A DNA stretch of 64,000 nucleotides from Pegea sp. RAD2-039. Lineage: Eukaryota; Chordata; Thaliacea; Salpida; Salpidae. Where the stretch lies: contig JAQGEQ010000084.1 of NCBI GenBank assembly GCA_034620365.1, positions 1,178,001-1,242,000 on the forward strand. The letters run 5' to 3'. The notes under the pieces are model-generated. The model ran no database searches and had not been told where the DNA came from. It saw only the letters and a list, made by a program, of their open reading frames with translations. A program made the position numbers and the translations under genes. Shown here piece after piece: positions 48,557 through 60,420 of this stretch. The stretch's first letter is position 1, and each line of letters starts with the position of its first letter.

Positions 48557-50984
48557 GCTGAGTTAAGTTAAGGTTCAAGCAAAAAAGAATTTTATGACTT
48601 TTAGTAATTATTCGAAATAGCGAAACGCTATCTGGTTATAACATATAACGTTTTAACACCGCTCTTCTATACAATCATAAAAACAGACAATTTATGTCTA
48701 TCATTTAAGTCCGTATTTCTTGGATGCATAACAAATGAGCTCCTGAGATTTAATAAAGCGGAAAATTTGAAACCTTACATCTTGTCACTTTGTAACTTAC
48801 TGGAACACAAGTGTAACTGACAAAGTGCTAGATTTCTCGAAGGTTTAAACATTATTATATTAAGCTCATGGATTAATAGCTGCATCCTCAGATGGTTACA
48901 TATTCTAAGAAAAATGCTTGTAACATTCAATAAGGTTGACTCTTTTGGATCAGTCATCAAAAAAGGAAGCAGAAAGTGATGGAGACCACCACTATATAGA
49001 AAACTTTGTCAATAAATGACTTTTCTTGTCTTATCTTAACTTTACTAGGTCAACATCAATAAATGAGTAAAAACTGGATAGAAACGTGGAAAGAACTCTT
49101 GAAATAAAAAAGCTTAAAGTTAAAAAATGAAGCCAATAGACTACTTTTCAGAATATTCTAGGCCTTTGGAGGGTAAAAATATATTTGTTGTCAATAGTTT
49201 CAACAATGTTCAGTTCAAGGAAATTTGTTTGTGTATTCTATTTTTATCAAGTAATTTTTAATTTCGTTTTTCTTTTAAAAAGCCTGATAAATATTTTTAC
49301 TTGAAAAAAAAATAATTTTAATTAATCAAAAACTGACATATTTTTTATTTATACATATGATACATTTACGCAAAACGACAGTTAGTCATAATTTCATAAT
49401 TCTCTTTCTTTCTGTACGCTGACCAATGAGTAGTTTTTCGTTACTTATTGTTCTTATTAGCCACCAGACAATCAAATAAACCTCATTAAATAGTTATTAT
49501 CATTACACTATGCCTATTAGTTAATGTCTGTCAAAGTTTTTCAGACTGAAGTTTTTTAAGAAAAATCTAGAAATACCACTTGTAGCTTCTTATTTTTTCC
49601 ATGTTTAAAGTTAAAATTGTCATTTATGCTTTCACACTTGTCTACTGGCTTAAAGCATATTATAGTTAGTTTTTACATCTTAATTAATATTTGATAAAAT
49701 TTAAACGATGAACTTTTCAATTTTATAAAAACTTTAGTATTACTAGATAAATCATGCCTAAAGTATCGAAAGCTTTGTTTCGTTTGAATAATCTAGTCCA
49801 GGGGGTACAAAAGTTTGTGTTAGTCTCTTTGCTGAAGTAAATAAATTTCTTTACAACAACATCTTAATTAATTGAAGCTCTATAGATTAATAATTAATTT
49901 TTACTTATTTTTAATTTTCACTTACTAAAGTTGTACTTTTCTTTACTGTTTTATCTTATCCATTTTATAATATTATGATATTATAATGGTTATTCAATAC
50001 TTCGTCTACATTATATGAATATCATATGAATGAAATATTATAAGTTAATACTTATTTTTCAGAAATATGTTTTCACAGCTTTGAGACAAGTTTTTACAAA
50101 ATCTAACAAATAAATTTAACCTAATCATTTAGAAATTGATTTCCAATCATAACTGTGCCATCGCTTTCATATTCAACTTTTTATTCCCTTCTAAAACGAG
50201 GTTATGTATCTTGTGGACCAAACTCTAACAACGACCATGTAAAAGTGACATGCATTGATTGCAATGGTCTATGTCTTGAAATAACTTACAGGTCTCGTGG
50301 AAATCTAACAAGAACCGAAAAAAACGTACCATCCATCAATAAAGAGTAATCGTATATTGAGATAATTAAAAGGAATGACAAAAACTCGCCATAACGCTCT
50401 ACTTTTCTTTCAATGTTAAAATGGTTTTTATCTGCTATGCATTCGTATTTATTTGAATTTTATTTCAAGAATTTGATGAATAATCTAGTAATAATAGCTC
50501 CTAAAGTATTATTATTATTTCTATTTGATTGGTAAATTTTTCATGTATCAAAATAATGTTCAAGATAACTTTAAGAAGAGTAGTTTGAACTCTGGTTAGA
50601 GAGGCTTCTGTTTGTAGTAGCAGCTGGAATTCATAATTGTTCCACCGCATTATAGTGAATAAACTCTTAATATTACTCCTGTAATGATTTTTTAAAGACT
50701 TGAAAAGCTACAGAGGCAAAGATAAAGCTATTTCTTAAAATTAATTTCTCTAATTAAGTTTAAACCGTTAAATATTATCAGATAGTTTCAAATGATTTTT
50801 TCTGAAAAGTGAATCAAGAAATGGATCAGGCTTTTTTAAATTGACAATTTTTTCTAAAAATACAAGATCTAGTCCATACATATGACCAATAAATAAAATG
50901 TGTAATAAATGAGCTAGAATAAAAAGCAAATTAGACAACTTCGTTTGTTTGTATCAAAAATAGTCTAAATCTCAAATAAATGCA
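48557..50984. other. Intergenic, A+T-rich, nothing recognised
   Basis: Short open frames at 48775-48960 (-) and 50155-50349 (+) show no known domain, and neither has a clear splice context. The plus frame contains a Cys-Asn-Gly pattern that I could not place. No tRNA, repeat array or transposon protein was recognised. Confidence 0.5.
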
Positions 50985-51290
50985 AAAAGCATTTATTTAT
51001 CACAATAAATGCAAAGTAGGGTGTCTAAGAAGAACACCTTCCGCTAACACACAATCTCACAAATAATATCTCTTAAGTTAGAAATATAGAAAGAAAAAGA
51101 TGTAACACATGGGATTTCGGTAGTTCTCAAAGGATATAGCAGTGAATAATTACATGGAATGTTAATAATATAAAAAGGGAAAGAATCAAAGTTTAGAAAT
51201 GACAATTGTGGTAATATTATAACGGTTCAACTTCTGTTTGAACAACGTGAGTGATTCTGGCATTACAATGGCAGCATTACTATGAAGCAT
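50985..51290 (-). mobile_element. CR1-like LINE, 3' end (copy 2)
   Basis: About 270 nt parallels the 3' part of the copy at 20620-21260, starting from the same ATAAATAAATGC-like terminus and running into the end of the reading frame (plus-strand anchor ttataacggttcaacttct in both). It is cut off sooner on the 5' side, after about 300 nt. Shared 3' ends with different 5' breakpoints are typical of target-primed insertion. Confidence 0.78.
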
Positions 51291-52044
51291 TAAAACTCTT
51301 CTACTTTTCAGTTCTTTTTTTTCTTTTTCTGTATTTTTTCTATTTAATAATTTGCTGTGCTAAGTTTTTTTTCAAAACGTAGAAAAATTTTTTGAATATA
51401 TGTATATTTTTTAATATACTTAAAGTAGTACCATTAAATAGCAAGTTCCACAACTGTTTAGTGTTTAAATTAATCAAACCAATCAAACGGGCTTCTATCA
51501 GTAAGCTTGTCCTTTATGTCATGACCACAATCATCTGTACAATGTTATGTTTCTAGTTACTACCACACAACAATCAAACACTTCGTTGCTCTTGTTATTT
51601 CAATAAGTTCGAGTAGAGATACAATCTTTTGCAAAAGGTAATCAATTTTAATGTAAGTTTTGCATATAGGTTTAATTAGATTAGTAGGACATTTAAATAG
51701 ATTAATTAATATTTGATATTACCAATCTTATGATGAATTTTATTCAAGCTGTAAGCTTGTAATGAAAGTAGATCTAATCATTGTAATAAGACATTAAAGT
51801 TTATTTCTAACTTTTTGCAAACGCAACTTAAACTAAGAAAGCAGTCGGTGACGTCAGTAATTTTTGAAATTCTGATGCATCTGAAATAATCATTATTCAC
51901 AGATAGTAATAATGTCACACACAAAAACAACTAGAATTATTTTTAAATTTATTATTTAAATCTTCGTTGTTAAATCAATTTATTAAATGATTAATTGAAT
52001 ATATATTTAGATATATTATTTACAGCTTAAATATTAAGTATGGA
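51291..52044. other. Intergenic, A+T-rich
   Basis: No gene is seen between the LINE tail and the inverted repeat arm. One TGACGTCA lies at 51849-51856. Confidence 0.5.
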
Positions 52045-52334
52045 AGTTTTGAGAAAAACTACTAAGAACTTCATTTCTTCAATTTAAAAGCTTACATCAG
52101 ACTCAGAATAAAAAAAACTAAAAATACCTTTAAGGAAAAAGAAAGAATTGAAAACTCATTGTAAAAAATGTTAATTCAAATTAAAAAAAGGATATCATCA
52201 ACAAACTATAATTTTAAAAACTCAGAATTTAATAAAGTCAAATCTACAGATAATTAAAGTAGCAAACAAGATTTAAAATTGCATTTTGAATTATGACGTC
52301 ATAATAAGGATTTTTTTTTTAATTATTTTCAAAA

Positions 52335-52552
52335 TAGAGCTGAACTAATTTTGCTTAATACTACTTCACTTATAATATTAAGGCATGCTTCGACCGAGAA
52401 CGACCATGCTGGATGTGCTATAAGTGATGATGCTAAGAAGAAAGTGAAACGCCAAAAGAAAAAGCTTTTATGATTTCTTATATTTGTTTAAAGCTGGTTT
52501 ATATTCACTATCTTTCGAAAAAGTTTGCATAGTAAAGAGCGCCATTTAGAGC
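52335..52552. mobile_element. About 212-nt insertion with 6-bp flanking repeats
   Basis: Arm 1 lacks this block. It is bounded by TAGAGC at 52335-52340 and again at 52547-52552, as a target-site duplication would be. The inside is less A+T-rich than its surroundings and has a short basic frame (KKKVKRQKKKL near 52436-52470). I find no terminal inverted repeats or tRNA head. A deletion in arm 1 by recombination between the 6-mers is the alternative. Confidence 0.5.
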
Positions 52553-52853
52553 GATATCTTTTCAATCAATAATTGTAGCTAAACTTACAACATAATTAAA
52601 TCAAAGATGTAATTTTTCTCAAAAAGTAATATTTTGCTAGAAATACGTAATTTCACATCTAATTTATATTTCAAAATTAATTGTTAAGCCATTAGCAATT
52701 ATTTCACTTATAAATGTTGTCTAAACTTACTCATACTAAAAATCAAAGATAAAAATGCATACTTTGAACTATTATATTAATGACAACTTTCTTACCTTCA
52801 GAAACTGAATCTAATTTACAAGGAGGAAAAACTAGCAGCAAACACATTTTAGT

Positions 52854-52869
52854 GGTCCTAAAAAGGACC
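52854..52869 (-). terminator. Histone 3' stem-loop of H2A (right copy)
   Basis: The minus strand reads GGTCCTTTTTAGGACC, 12 nt after the stop codon, with a fully paired stem. Confidence 0.93.
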
Positions 52870-52881
52870 TAAGATTAGATC

Positions 52882-53259
52882 TTATTTTTCTTTCTTAGCT
52901 GTTTTCTTTGGTAAGAGAACAGATTGAATATTTGGTAGAACACCACCTTGAGCAATAGTAACACCACCGAGTAACTTGTTCAATTCCTCATCATTACGAA
53001 TAGCCAGTTGTAAGTGACGAGGAATGATTCTACTCTTCTTGTTGTCACGAGCAGCATTGCCAGCTAATTCTAATACTTCAGCACTAAGATATTCCAACAC
53101 TGCAGCCAAATACACAGGTGCTCCAGCACCAACTCGACTGGCATAATTGCCATTTCTTAATAGTCGATGAACACGACCAACTGGAAATTGAAGTCCAGCT
53201 CGAGAAGATCGAGTCTTTGATTTGGTCTTAGTAATACCACCTTTACCTTTGGATGACAT
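52882..53259 (-). CDS. H2A: Histone H2A (right copy)
   Basis: A 125-residue canonical H2A, identical in protein sequence to the left copy. The DNA shows one silent C/T difference near the GGVLPNI codons. The start is chosen at 53259 (MSSKGKGG) as in the left copy. Divergent from H2B across 174 nt. Intronless, with a histone stem-loop and no evident polyadenylation hexamer close by. Confidence 0.97.
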   Translation of the reverse strand: MSSKGKGGITKTKSKTRSSRAGLQFPVGRVHRLLRNGNYASRVGAGAPVYLAAVLEYLSAEVLELAGNAARDNKKSRIIPRHLQLAIRNDEELNKLLGGVTIAQGGVLPNIQSVLLPKKTAKKEK

Positions 53260-53433
53260 CTTAGCAATAGGAAATATTATAAACAATAAATCACAATAAA
53301 GCCTAATATGTTACTTTTAAATATAAACTAATTTGCAGACGTCATCGACATTTATACGAATTATTATTGCTTATTTACATAATATTAAGGTATATATACT
53401 TATAGTTTATAACATTTGATTTAGACACCTAAG
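53260..53433. promoter_or_regulatory. Bidirectional H2A/H2B promoter (right copy)
   Basis: 174 nt between start codons, nearly identical to the left-hand promoter. GACGTCATCGACA is at 53338-53350 and a TATA-like tatatatac at 53392-53400 on the H2B side. Confidence 0.62.
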
Positions 53434-53793
53434 ATGGCAGGATCCAAAGCATCTACTAAAGTCGTCAAAGCTCCTAAATCAGTCGAAAAGGCCAAGAAGC
53501 GACGTCATCGTCGAAAAGAGAGCTTCGGCATTTATGTTTACAAAGTTCTGAAACAGGTTCATCCTGATACTGGTATCTCTAGCAAGGCCATGAACATCAT
53601 GAACTCGTTTGTGAATGACATCTTTGAGAAAATTGCTTCTGAATCTGCTCGACTTGCTCATTACAACAAACGATCTACTATCAGCAGTCGAGAAATTCAA
53701 ACAGCTGTTCGCTTACTTTTGCCTGGTGAATTAGCAAAACATGCAGTTTCTGAAGGCACTAAGGCAGTCACTAAGTATACTAGTTCAAAATAG
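53434..53793 (+). CDS. H2B: Histone H2B (right copy)
   Basis: A 119-residue H2B with the same fold segments as the left copy and Val at residue 10 ([20 protein letters not shown]). A few silent differences separate the two coding regions. This copy belongs to the complete five-gene unit and is the only member transcribed on the plus strand. It ends in a stem-loop 15 nt after the stop. Confidence 0.97.
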   Translation: MAGSKASTKVVKAPKSVEKAKKRRHRRKESFGIYVYKVLKQVHPDTGISSKAMNIMNSFVNDIFEKIASESARLAHYNKRSTISSREIQTAVRLLLPGELAKHAVSEGTKAVTKYTSSK

Positions 53794-53808
53794 ATATTTC
53801 ATATCTTA

Positions 53809-53824
53809 GGTCCTTTTTAGGACC
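53809..53824 (+). terminator. Histone 3' stem-loop of H2B (right copy)
   Basis: GGTCCTTTTTAGGACC, 15 nt beyond the stop codon. Confidence 0.93.
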
Positions 53825-54514
53825 ACTTATTTCAGATGAAATTAAGAAAAATAGTTTCAAGCTACGGGTCTAGTTACAGCTTTTAATTTGACTATGTAAA
53901 AAAGATTAGTCTTGAAAATGAATGTTTATGATGTTTTCAATATAAAATAAGTTCAGAAATAATTTAGAAGTAATAAAACTCCGACATTAAAGTAAAGATC
54001 TTTCAAATTGCATATTAAGTTGTGAAAGTAAAAATGCATTTTTATTCTTGCGTAAACGTTAATACCTTACAGATTTGATTTATTTAAACTCTGAGCTTTA
54101 GTCATCATAGTTTGTTGACATTAATCGATGTTCTATTTTGAAAAATTTTAATATTATTTTTACCAAAATGATTCTTGCCCTTTTCCTTAGACTAATTATA
54201 AGTTTTATATTATTTTGAATCTTATAAAAGTTTTTGAATGGGAAAAATCTAGTGAGATATACTTTTAAGATCAAATGGAACAAAAACACCAAATACTTAA
54301 CATCATTAATTTCAGTTTCAAGAATAGCAGTTATACTATTTTGATTCAGGAAAATAATTAGTATGGAATTTATTCATTTTCTTCCAGCAGTCCTTAAAAA
54401 CCACGTGCATAAAACATTTAAGCTAATTCTCTACTAATACACCAATAGAATACCTCTTAGTACAAATGCACAAACCTTTGAGATTTTAATCCCTCAGTTT
54501 AAAAAGAAGCTAGT

Positions 54515-54530
54515 GGTCCTAAAAAGGACC
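54515..54530 (-). terminator. Histone 3' stem-loop of H4
   Basis: The minus strand reads GGTCCTTTTTAGGACC, 15 nt after the H4 stop. Confidence 0.93.
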
Positions 54531-54545
54531 TATTGATAGATATAT

Positions 54546-54869
<324 letters not shown>

Positions 54870-55314
54870 TCAAAGAGAACAATGTTGACAACTATTCTTG
54901 TTTATATGAATTAAAGTTACAGACGTCAGCGAGTGTGATTTAATTTATTAGCTAAATTATACAATTTTATTTAAATAACAAATTCAAACATTTTTCTTCA
55001 TTTCATATAAATAGCTAATAACTAAGCTTTAATTTGAATGGAATGCTGCTAGTTGTCTTATACTAATTAGCACTAATTACAAACTTTTTTAGATTTAGTT
55101 TATTTGTAGACTGAAATAATAGCTTTTGATAAATAGTATTTGAAAACATACTTTTGACAGGTTAGAAATATTTGCAGCTAGTCATCCATTAAGAAGCTTT
55201 TTATCATCATAACATGTTAGCTTTAATACATTACTGTTATACTTTCCTTAAAATTAAATTCCCATTCAAGGTTTCAGTGAAATTTAAACAATTTGCTTGT
55301 TATCAGAAATTGGT

Positions 55315-55330
55315 GGTCCTTAAAAGGACC
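55315..55330 (-). terminator. Histone 3' stem-loop of H3
   Basis: The minus strand reads GGTCCTTTTAAGGACC, 16 nt after the H3 stop. The loop-closing base differs slightly from the other core histone stem-loops. Confidence 0.92.
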
Positions 55331-55346
55331 TTGTGCATAAAACACA

Positions 55347-55766
<420 letters not shown>

Positions 55767-55807
55767 TTAACTAAACATAAATATTGATTGTGTTTAAAAC
55801 TTACTTA

Positions 55808-55830
55808 CAATTACTGACGTCATCGACAGC
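55808..55830. promoter_or_regulatory. CRE-like element upstream of H3
   Basis: TGACGTCATCGACAG lies about 58 nt upstream of the H3 start codon. GACGTCATCGACA is shared with both H2A/H2B promoters, and a shorter GACGTCAGCG occurs upstream of H4. A bZIP (ATF/CREB-type) site coordinating histone genes is plausible; binding is inferred. Confidence 0.5.
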
Positions 55831-56059
55831 GTTTAAAGTCACTTTTGTTTGATAAATATCTTAAATTGAAAAATAATTTTAACTGATGATTAAAAGTAAC
55901 TGACAATAGTTTTGAAGAGTAAGATTTACCCTGGTCAACACTAATAATTTCATACAAAACATCAACCATTAATTGCCATTAAGTATGCTAATCACCTGTG
56001 TAATGTTGAATCATCACACCCACAATCTGATTAATGAAAACACTTCTAGTTTGTCTGTT

Positions 56060-56170
56060 CTGCTGCATTACGTTGATCGAGGAATCCTGATGTATGGGCA
56101 ACAGCTGGATCTCCTTTATTACTGCCCTGGCATATGTGCATGACTGTTCTAGGCCAAAGCTGGCTAAAAT
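56060..56170 (+). mobile_element. SINE-like fragment between H3 and H1
   Basis: GGAATCCTGATGTATGGGCA continues into ACAGCTGG, sharing a core of about 26 nt with the minus-strand SINE body at 18930-18955. GC content is higher than in the surroundings. Neither a tRNA head nor a tail is recognisable, so this is a partial copy or a related element. Confidence 0.45.
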
Positions 56171-56417
56171 AAATTCCTAATCACATTTACTTGTTAATTT
56201 TGTTTAAAACAAGAGCTATTAAGTTAATGAGAAAAGCGAAAAGTTAACAAAAATTTAAAATCTGCAAAGGACTGTTTTAAAATAATTGTGTATTACTGAC
56301 GTAATTCATGGAATTATACTCGGTCTAATACTGCCCGAAAAAATAACCTGAAAACTAATTTGTCGACTTTCTTAATTGCTTGAACAGCGTTTGTTGAATT
56401 TTAGCTTTCATTTAGGT

Positions 56418-56433
56418 GGTTCTGAAAAGAACC
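56418..56433 (-). terminator. Histone 3' stem-loop of H1
   Basis: The minus strand reads GGTTCTTTTCAGAACC, a six-pair stem with a four-base loop, 24 nt after the H1 stop. The stem sequence differs from the core histones but keeps pairing. Confidence 0.92.
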
Positions 56434-56456
56434 GGCTTGAAACTGAAATTTACAGC

Positions 56457-57023
56457 TCAAGCTTTTTTACCTACAGATTTATTTGAAGCCAACTTTCTAA
56501 CATTAGTTTTGGAATTACTTTTTTTTGCAGAAGACTTTTTAACAACTTTCTTTTTTACTGTTGTTTTATTTGCCAACTTTTTAGGTTTCGATGGCAACAC
56601 TTTCTTCTTAGATGTCTTAGAAGCAAGCTTCTTAGCTGTTTTGACTTTTGAAGAAGCAACAGATTTCTTAGTTGATTTTTTTGCAACTAACGTTGTTTTT
56701 TCAACCTTGCTTACAGATTTCTTTTCCACTTTCGCAAGTTTAAAAGATCCAGAAGCTCCTATTCCACTAGCTTGAATTAGAGCGCCATCCGTAATTGCCT
56801 TTAGTATAGCTTTTCTTACATGCAATTCGAAGTTATCTTTGACTTTATAATGTTCTTTAATATAATTAGCAATAGCATGGCGGGAACTTCCTTTGCGTTG
56901 CTTCAATGCAGCAATAGAAGCCAGAACCATTTGCTTGAAAGTTGGATGATCTGTCAGTTTTTTCTGAACATTCTTTGTACGTTTAGAAGCAGCAGTATCG
57001 CCAGAAGCAGTTGAGACAACCAT
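56457..57023 (-). CDS. H1: Linker histone H1
   Basis: A 188-residue linker histone that binds nucleosome entry/exit DNA. A short Ser/Thr head (MVVSTASGDTAASKRTKNVQ) is followed by the winged-helix globular domain, residues about 25-98: LTDHPTFKQMVLASIAALKQ, RKGSSRHAIANYIKEHYKVK and the GASGSFKLAK wing. A Lys/Ser/Ala-rich C-terminal tail (about residues 99-188, with KKSVASSKVKTAKK-like runs) follows. It is intronless and ends in a histone stem-loop, so it is the replication-dependent form. A decayed relative lies at 12929-13098. Confidence 0.97.
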   Translation of the reverse strand: MVVSTASGDTAASKRTKNVQKKLTDHPTFKQMVLASIAALKQRKGSSRHAIANYIKEHYKVKDNFELHVRKAILKAITDGALIQASGIGASGSFKLAKVEKKSVSKVEKTTLVAKKSTKKSVASSKVKTAKKLASKTSKKKVLPSKPKKLANKTTVKKKVVKKSSAKKSNSKTNVRKLASNKSVGKKA

Positions 57024-58799
57024 GACTAATTATGAGTAAGATTAATTCTAATCAATTGACAACCAAAAAACGTAAATTTTTATTGTATGTAATGTACGGA
57101 CTTGAGCGACATAAATTATTTTTTCTAAAATTTCAAAAGTCAACAATTTTAATTAAATCTGTGCTTTAAATCAAGATAACTATGTATAAGAAATTACTAA
57201 AATTATTTTGTTTATAATTTTAGATTTTAAATAAGGAATTCAACATTTATCTACTTCCTTCTTATCCAGTTGTAGTCGATTTTTTTACGTTATCTCTCAC
57301 AAAATATCAGTGTATGAGATAGTAGTTTTTATGATAGTATCATTCCATTTTTAAATGGCTTTTATTTAACTAAAAGCTATTCTAACTTGCAATTACAGTC
57401 TTGATTTTTATTAAAGGTGCATGCTAAAGGTTTTAATAATCGTAGTTTTAACTAGTTAATTTGAACAATGGTAATTATTATTTAATTTTATGTTGGAATT
57501 CTAAGTTTAATTACAAAACTACAGATAAATATTTATACATTTTTAATTTAGCTTAATAAACTTTTAAAAATCTTAGATTATCGACCCACTATTTATTTTT
57601 AATAAATTGTAATTACTTATGGACTTATGAACTCGTCAAACTAACTTATTGACAGATCAACTCATAATCTTGAGCTAAAACAAACTTAAACTCATAATCT
57701 TGAACTAAAAGCCTTATTGCTAAAACTCTAGACTATAAAACCGCTATTAATTCATCGACTAATTCTTTTAATTTTTTTCGAAAGCACTCAGTTGTAATTT
57801 TTATTTCTTTTGATCCTATAAACGTAAGAATAAGATTTTGCTTGTTCATTAATTTGTCAAAACTTACTTTTCTATATAAGCTACTTGCGTTTACATCAGG
57901 TAAAGTTTTTGTCTAAAGATTATTTTCATTTAAATTGTTTAACTTATATAAAAATATTATCAATCTGCATGCTAGGTTTAATTTTATTTTAATTAATATA
58001 AACTTTTGATATTACACAACTTAATCAAGATATACAAACAATTTTAATTTAGACTATACTACATACTACTAGGAAAGTATATTTCAGCAAAATCTGCTGC
58101 TTTTTCATGTATTATTTTTAATTATTCATTATTTTCTTGCTTTTCACGATAAAACCAAACTATGAAGTAAAAGAAATATAACGTAGAATAAATATGAGGG
58201 AAAATCTTGCGTTTTCTAAGATTGCTGAATATGTCTTATTAGAAACCTCTGACATTATCTGAATTCCTATTTCTATGTTAAAACAAAAAGTTTGTTGTGA
58301 TTACCGCTAAAAATATTTCTAATTAAAAGCAAATACTTTTGTATTTTTTCGGATTAAGTCGATATCTATCACTAGTAAGATTTCGATTTAGTGATATGTA
58401 ACACTGCCAGTTTTCCCACCTTCTTCTATTTTGTCATATCAAATTTTGGAGTTATAATATACGTTTCACCTATCCTACAGTGTTTATGTTCTTTCTGTAC
58501 TAATCTTAAGTTGTGATATTAGTAAGACGTTTCCAATTACCTTTTTATTAATAATATTGGTTTTTTTCAGCGATAACATCTGTTGAATTTGTCACAGATA
58601 TGTGCTGAATGAATAAATAAATTGCTGATATTTAGGTTGAACGATTTCATATCGCCCTTTCAGGTATCTTTAAAACGAAGATAAAAACAGCCAATGTCGC
58701 GTTAGACTTTTGATAGTTCTATTGTTGTAAGGATATATTTTAAGATTTCCCAGCTAACGAAGTCTTTGCTCGCTTAGCATGCTGTAAATAGTTGTTAAG
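57024..58799. other. Intergenic, A+T-rich, nothing recognised
   Basis: The left edge is the H1 upstream flank, in which I could not find the GACGTCA element seen near the core histones. The rest has no supportable gene or repeat array. The last 100-200 nt may be the 3' flank of the neighbouring LINE. Confidence 0.5.
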
Positions 58800-60420
58800 T
58801 CAATGCACTATAAGCCTTCCCTGTTTAAGATCGGTTGCTGCCAGCTTATACGTAAAATACGACGAAAATAACGAGCATGAAAGATTTTAATTTTATTTTC
58901 ATTAGCCTTCAACAAATTCAAAGTTTCAGTAACGTATAATAAAGTATAGTAGACAAAAGCTCTATAGATGGGTTGTCTGGAGCCTAAAAGTATTCCGTAT
59001 AAATAAATCAGATACCTCAATGAGGCAGTTGATAATTTCAGCTTCTATCGATACCGATGATGTTTTTTTTGAGTCAAGATAGACAAAATTATCTGCAGGC
59101 TGTTTATGTTGGTTGACTGTGGAGTGTTAACTTTTTGGCCAAGAACGTTTGTCTTTTTTTGACAGATTTTCATTCTAAATTCTGTACAGAATGATAAAAA
59201 TTGGTCCAATAGTACCTGTAGTTCTTTTGCAGAATATACAACAATTGCAGCAGGTCACGGGTGGTAATCTGTTTTACCTTGTTGTTCGCTTTTAGCCGCG
59301 ATAGGCTGAAAATACTTTCGTCAGATCTTTAATGAAGGTAAAATACTTAAAAAGACATATTAGATTATTGTTCTTATATCATTGAGAATAAAATCACAAA
59401 GAGCATCGGACAAGGACACATCCCTGCTTTACATTATTTTTGATGGTGAAGGATTCAGAGCAACTTTGATCAGATTCGACAGTTGCTTTACTATTCGTGT
59501 GAAATGATTTCACCATGTTACAGAGGCGTGGTGGGCAACCAAACTTCAACAGTATCGAAAACAGACTTTCTCTTCTGACAAAGTCAAAATCGTCGGTAAA
59601 GTCGATGAACGCAATATACAAAGGCCCATAATATTGTTTGGATTTTTCCTGTAATTGACAAACAGTTAAAATCATAACCGTGGTAGAGCGTTTAGATCTG
59701 AAACCACATAGTGACTCGAGATGTATTCCTTCAGCTAATACTTATAGGCGAGGAAGTAACACTTTTGCAAATGCTTTGATTATAATGTCACACAAGGATA
59801 TTCTTCTATGGTTATCGCAATAGGACCAGGCACCCTTCTTTTTGTATTTTTATGATGTTTGCGTCACGCAAGTCTTGTGAAACATTTCCTTTATCCAACA
59901 TTTGATTAGTAAATTGTGAAAAAAGGAATAATACAAGCTATGCAATACTTTGTTAAATCAGGTGGTATCCTATCACTATCTGTTTTTTTTGCGAGTGAAA
60001 AGCTCAAGAAAGCGCAAGAAATTCTGTTAGAATTTATTTTGACAAAACGAAAACATCTCGAAATGCTGACTATGCTTATGTGTATCCTATGGTGTGTACG
60101 CGGAGAGTTGGTATACTTCATTTCCATCCAAGCTTACGACTACTCATCGTAATAAGATGTTTCTTACAGCAAACCCCATACCATATAAACAAGGTTCGTT
60201 GATAGGCTTTTCTTGACAGAAAACGATGTAGTCTTTCTTTGTAGGAGCCTTTGTCAGCAAGAAGCGTCTCTTGAAGGGCGGTAAAACCAACTTAAAAGCG
60301 AGCAAGCTCATTTTTGATAATGACAGTTTTTCTGAAGTCACGAATGCTACAGATGTCATCGTAACTAATGGTGATCATAGTACGGACGTTTTAACTTTTC
60401 AGTTTAACGATGGGTATTTC
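58800..60420 (-). mobile_element. LINE carcass with endonuclease and RT remnants (family 1)
   Basis: Read 5' to 3' on the minus strand with many stops. An APE-type endonuclease part contains ALQETLLADKGSYKE and KDYIVFCQEKPINEP then GFAVRN (60340-60150). A shortened junction and the fingers region follow (IPPDLTKYC near 59960). The RT palm reads LYIAFIDFTDDFDFVRRESL, FSILLKFGCPPRLCNMVKSF and KNNVKQGCVL (59675-59400). The next palm block should carry the FADD box but reads RDLL directly followed by AIVVYSAKELQ (about 59270). The C-terminal block is AFVYYTLLYVTETLNLL and FHARYFRRILRISWQ (59020-58810). Same family as 18000-18325. Dead. Confidence 0.82.

Larger units (their letters stand above)
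52045..54215 (-). repeat. Inverted repeat arm 2 (H2A/H2B pair)
   Basis: Reverse-complement partner of 15830-17795. It carries the right-hand H2A and H2B, their promoter and stem-loops. It is longer than arm 1 mainly because of extra sequence at about 52335-52550. Homology stops near 54215, before H4, so H4, H3 and H1 have no counterpart inside arm 1. Confidence 0.88.

Noticed and set aside
59906-60359. Open frames on both strands in the 60-kb region as separate small genes
   Set aside because: They are pieces or antisense shadows of the LINE endonuclease and RT remnants.
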